The notes under the pieces: generated by a model
Database searches by the model: none
Told to the model about the DNA's origin: nothing
Seen by the model: only the letters and a program-made list of their open reading frames with translations
In this document: positions 6,901-9,130 of the stretch, one piece after another
Layout: every line of letters starts with the position of its first letter
Position numbering within the stretch: position 1 is the stretch's first letter
NCBI GenBank assembly: GCA_034437615.1
Contig: DAOTTW010000355.1
Location: 1 to 9,130, forward strand
From: DAOTTW01 sp034437615
GTDB lineage: Bacteria > Chloroflexota > Anaerolineae > Aggregatilineales > Phototrophicaceae
Length of the DNA stretch: 9,130 bases
Direction of reading: 5' to 3'
Position numbers and translations under genes: made by a program

Positions 6901-9130
6901 GATGTGCGCCTGAGCATCGTGCAGCAGGCCACCGTGCAGGCGCTAGCCGTCGATGAAGCCGCTGAACAGGCCGCTTGGCTGGAAGACACAGGGGCGCTCA
7001 TACGCTGGCAGGATGGCGCGGCGCGCACGGTCTACGCAGCACCCACAGCCGCGCCAGATCGTGATAACTTGCGGCGCATCTTCAACCGGGCTGACGAAAA
7101 CGCCGTTATCTTTGCCACACAGGACGACCTCTGGCGCTACGATTTTAACCAGCGGCGCTGGTCGCAGGCGGGCCTGAACTTGCCGAGTGCTGCTGTGGTG
7201 CGGGATATTGCCGTCGAGCGCGTCAGCGGGCAAGAGGTCGTCAGCGTACAGACAGAATCCGGCATCGTCTACAGCGGCAACACCAGCTTCAGCGGCAACA
7301 CGACGCTGAACGCCATCTACACACCGCAAACAGCCGCCCCACCCGCATTACCCGCAGAGCGTTTGCAGGATGTGTTGCAAATCATGACAGATGCAGGGAC
7401 ACCGCTATGGGCCTTCCTGCTGGATGATCGCCTGCATTATTACAATCCGCAGCAGCGTGCATGGCAGGCTGAGCTGCGCTTCGCGATAGATGGCGATAAT
7501 CGGCTGCATCAGTCGCAGGGGCGCGTCGTGATCGCACAATCACAGGCGCTACAGGTCGCTGCCACAGACGACCCACAACCCGCAAACGTCGTCCCGTATC
7601 CACGCACCGAGACAGACGTCAACGAAGCCGTCGCAGGCAACGGCGACGTATGGCGCTTAGCCGCCGATGGTCAGGTATTGCGCTGTGCACAGGGTCCGGC
7701 CAGTTATAGCACATGTGAGCCGGTCTACACGCCGTACACACTCGATCCAGCAGGGGTACAAGCGGTCTATCGCTGGCAAGATGCGCTGCTGTTCGTCAAT
7801 CGTAATAGCCTGGACCTCGTCGCAGATGATGGCCGTCTGACGCCGATCAGCGCGCCCGGTTTGCCAGCGGGGTTTGCACCGACGCAGGCATTGCGCCCTG
7901 CTGATGATAGCCTGCTGCTCTATGATGAAAGCAGCCTGACCGCTTTACGCATCGCAGCGGATGGCAGCGCACAGGTCTATGCAGATAGTTATGGCGCACG
8001 CATCGACGCAACCGGGCGCGCCTGGTTGGGCGCGCTTGAAGGCTGGACGTATCTGCTAGGTGCACAACGCGTACTACCCAATCAAGCGGCTGTAGTCAGT
8101 TGGGGCATGGCACCGACCGCGCTAGATGCCACCGGGACGCTTTACAGCGTGCAAAGTAGCGCCCCCAACACCCCGCTGCAATTCGAACCGACAGCGCTGC
8201 AATACACCCCGACAGGCGGCGCGCCTGTGCTCAGCGCTGAATCACTGGCTTGGCTGCTAGCGGTGGCGGATGGTAGCTGGTGGGCGCTACACACACAGGG
8301 CGGCGCACCCGAATTGCTGCATTTGCGCCCCGGCACCTGCCCTGGCGCAGACAACGCCGACACACAAGCCGAGAATAATCCGCTGCCGCAACAGTGCTTG
8401 TTGCTGGCCGCCCGCCTGACGTTGCCTGCGGGTGATGCGGCTTATGTGCAGGCCATCCCCGGCGCGGATAATAGCACCATCGACCTGCTGATAACGGGTG
8501 CGCAGGGCTTGCGTGCCCGCTATGACAGTACATCCGCCAGGCTCAGCACCGAGGCCATCAGCAGCAGCGCCAATATTGACGCATGGCTGGCAGACGACGC
8601 ATGGCCGAGCCTGCAAACGAACATCGCCACCACTGCGAACGGCGAACGCGCCTATAACCCGCTGACAGCCCTGCGCAGCGATGAAAATGGGCGCTTACAG
8701 GGTGTGCGGCCCTCCGGCGCGGCGCTGGATTTGAGCGTGGTGGCGACTGTGATCGAGCCAGCCAGCCGCGTTGCGTCGCTGGATGCGGGATGGTTGCGTT
8801 ATGACCGGGCCACACAAGCCTTCAGCGTCAATATCGCGGGGGCTGGGCGGCAGGCCATCGCACAGGCCGAGTTTTTGCAGGATTCGCGCTTGCCCTTCGA
8901 TGCGGTCGCGGCTGTGCTGGTGCAAGAACGTGTGTATGTCGCCACAACTTACGGCATCTTTGCGCATGACGACACCACGCTGAGCCTGACGGATGCGACC
9001 ATCGTGTTTCAGCCGCAAGCGCTCAGTCCACCCATCACGGCGGCGCACGACGTCTTCTATCTGGGTGGTGAGCAATCAGGCCAGCAATTCGCGTTTGGCG
9101 ATGATGCGCCGCGTGCCGCAGAACGTATCA
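3970..9130 (+). CDS. Giant single-pass membrane-anchored propeller-like surface protein (3'-partial)
   Basis: The frame runs 1720 codons from ATG 3970 to the window edge without a stop. Residues 1-36 are basic (GKRRKTPKR at 11-19). Residues 38-60 form one membrane helix with no lipobox, so by the positive-inside rule the rest is outside. The ectodomain is built of short units: a hydrophobic strand, a Gly/Asp turn, then an aromatic strand. Y-x6-W recurs at 119, 230, 412, 693, 911, 1057 and 1158, for example YDPATRIW and YDLTTRGW. These resemble kelch blades, although the kelch GG pair is usually missing, so quinoprotein-like or two-component-type propellers are alternatives. A Thr/Ala/Asp/Glu linker spans 318-357. 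Ten ectodomain cysteines sit in five neighbouring pairs, consistent with disulfides; an eleventh, Cys39, is in the membrane helix. No catalytic motif is seen. Ligand or partner binding at the cell surface is likely. The C-terminus and total length are unknown. Confidence 0.9.
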   Translation, partial: MTQWPSAYQPGKRRKTPKRLQAEYLNRIAPRGTLGRMGCVLLLWMVLGILAVLLGALSLYTVQRINGDFEPRLVEAVPDERIRNNFRTTISDDPLRDAVVHNADQRLYIAQSGGIVHNYDPATRIWRDENVNDPLAPVGDALLLWSGCGTEAGANPAPECPDPDTLWYLAQDESLAQRDVAGAWRTVVSNSAFVDAAGVPVEHDDLTAAAITPDEQWLLVGTADAGMAAYHTRRRLWLDAEALQTAANFEVTHIRHWAGAFWVGTDAGLLRVDAASQPADWRVASVDGVEGRVTDLQAPERDDADLWILSDRPCMIPAASTDDEAANDESTADDEATATTTATTETTTAATPPSGPTCKWAGRLTRSENGTNLITLLDEGQRFPELQAGNVLYARQWADVLLLVSQTGIYTYDVVQHRWQRIEDAHVTAVLPRDVADDAPGSGFYYAAEDRIGFVADAQITRRWPGPPDPVRQLLFADDGETLLILSDEGDLYRLDESRAATVVDTEADEDALQVVYEAGDTGTIQPSSISAAVAAEDIIVFFSPQGGVLHDAVNRTYEYINPGALPEWLLLDDLRQITIDDHVYLLAPQDATVDVYAVPLDRIGDVDFYRTAEDTSLRPQSVPGPVTSFWSWSGNGLGVLAGDGGVYRLTPSNLTTMTGDVNIPGGADATLQDAIELGSNVLFAIGQRLHTYDLTTRGWREFAQPISTDAEQITGIAAYASADAADEVLVHTDAGRLLTAEGTPLIGGTTRFSVDDANLSDARWQGSALYLASGAGTSNGNIDRYDLQARRVDDTWALDVRGTVALKGILADGRPVALTNGTLTVGIQRIEPSAGRVQDVSLTNDAIWTLRAATNGHSFLMGHDRENPGSTAQCYFRTPRIGNPTTRATDARLLTNGLIAITSTDGVYMYAPEARTWYATTGLNSVPDRVFALVDSTEVSSADDHLLFVRDNPDGTHDLNFVALESISKPDSCAQTDVRLSIVQQATVQALAVDEAAEQAAWLEDTGALIRWQDGAARTVYAAPTAAPDRDNLRRIFNRADENAVIFATQDDLWRYDFNQRRWSQAGLNLPSAAVVRDIAVERVSGQEVVSVQTESGIVYSGNTSFSGNTTLNAIYTPQTAAPPALPAERLQDVLQIMTDAGTPLWAFLLDDRLHYYNPQQRAWQAELRFAIDGDNRLHQSQGRVVIAQSQALQVAATDDPQPANVVPYPRTETDVNEAVAGNGDVWRLAADGQVLRCAQGPASYSTCEPVYTPYTLDPAGVQAVYRWQDALLFVNRNSLDLVADDGRLTPISAPGLPAGFAPTQALRPADDSLLLYDESSLTALRIAADGSAQVYADSYGARIDATGRAWLGALEGWTYLLGAQRVLPNQAAVVSWGMAPTALDATGTLYSVQSSAPNTPLQFEPTALQYTPTGGAPVLSAESLAWLLAVADGSWWALHTQGGAPELLHLRPGTCPGADNADTQAENNPLPQQCLLLAARLTLPAGDAAYVQAIPGADNSTIDLLITGAQGLRARYDSTSARLSTEAISSSANIDAWLADDAWPSLQTNIATTANGERAYNPLTALRSDENGRLQGVRPSGAALDLSVVATVIEPASRVASLDAGWLRYDRATQAFSVNIAGAGRQAIAQAEFLQDSRLPFDAVAAVLVQERVYVATTYGIFAHDDTTLSLTDATIVFQPQALSPPITAAHDVFYLGGEQSGQQFAFGDDAPRAAERI
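4918..5043 (+). other. Region encoding a Cys-bracketed Thr/Ala/Asp/Glu low-complexity linker
   Basis: Residues 317-358 of the giant protein leave the beta-strand pattern. First comes an Asp/Glu/Ala stretch (318-337), then one almost entirely Thr and Ala (338-351), then PPSGPT and Cys358. Cys314 stands just before it. Such a linker is probably flexible and solvent-exposed. A Thr-rich surface linker can carry O-glycans in some bacteria, but nothing here shows that. It could be a long excursion stapled at its base by a Cys314-Cys358 disulfide. Confidence 0.6.
7273..7301 (+). repeat. Short in-frame direct repeat, 18-base period
   Basis: The 11-mer AGCGGCAACAC occurs at 7273-7283 and 7291-7301, encoding SGNTSF followed by SGNTTL in the giant protein (residues 1102-1113). 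It is probably a local duplication in a surface loop. Confidence 0.5.

Overview
The window carries one strand of closely packed plus-strand genes of a moderately GC-rich bacterium, with Leu mostly CTG and Arg mostly CGC/CGT. The taxon cannot be fixed from the sequence. A very large membrane-anchored propeller-like protein beside unfamiliar coiled-coil and membrane proteins would suit Chloroflexota, but that is a low-confidence inference. I see no tRNA, rRNA, CRISPR array, transposase, integrase or convincing promoter. None of the proteins belongs to a family I can name with certainty.

Layout, left to right: (i) 2-1210, a soluble coiled-coil protein whose frame is open at the left edge; (ii) 1313-1741, a 142-residue, highly charged helical protein with a basic helix and an acidic tail; (iii) 1763-3718, a 651-residue membrane protein with two N-terminal membrane helices and a large, probably cytoplasmic region; (iv) 3718-3816, a possible 32-codon ORF joined to the previous stop by a TAATG overlap; (v) 3817-3969, a gene-free stretch dominated by a 13-bp stem-loop and other potential pairings; (vi) 3970-9130, the start of a giant protein with no stop in 1720 codons. 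This last protein has a short basic cytoplasmic N-terminus, one membrane helix and a long beta-rich extracytoplasmic region resembling kelch or quinoprotein-type propellers. It is not closed within the window.

The organisation suggests one envelope-spanning assembly. Cytoplasmic coiled-coil proteins (i, ii) and a membrane protein with a large cytoplasmic face (iii) would be co-expressed with a giant cell-surface protein (vi). That assembly is inferred from gene order, spacing and topology, not from homology. The features most worth following up are the ten ectodomain cysteines that fall into five neighbouring pairs, the recurrent Y-x6-W signature, the coupled micro-ORF followed by a strong hairpin, and the alternative RNA pairings ahead of the giant gene.
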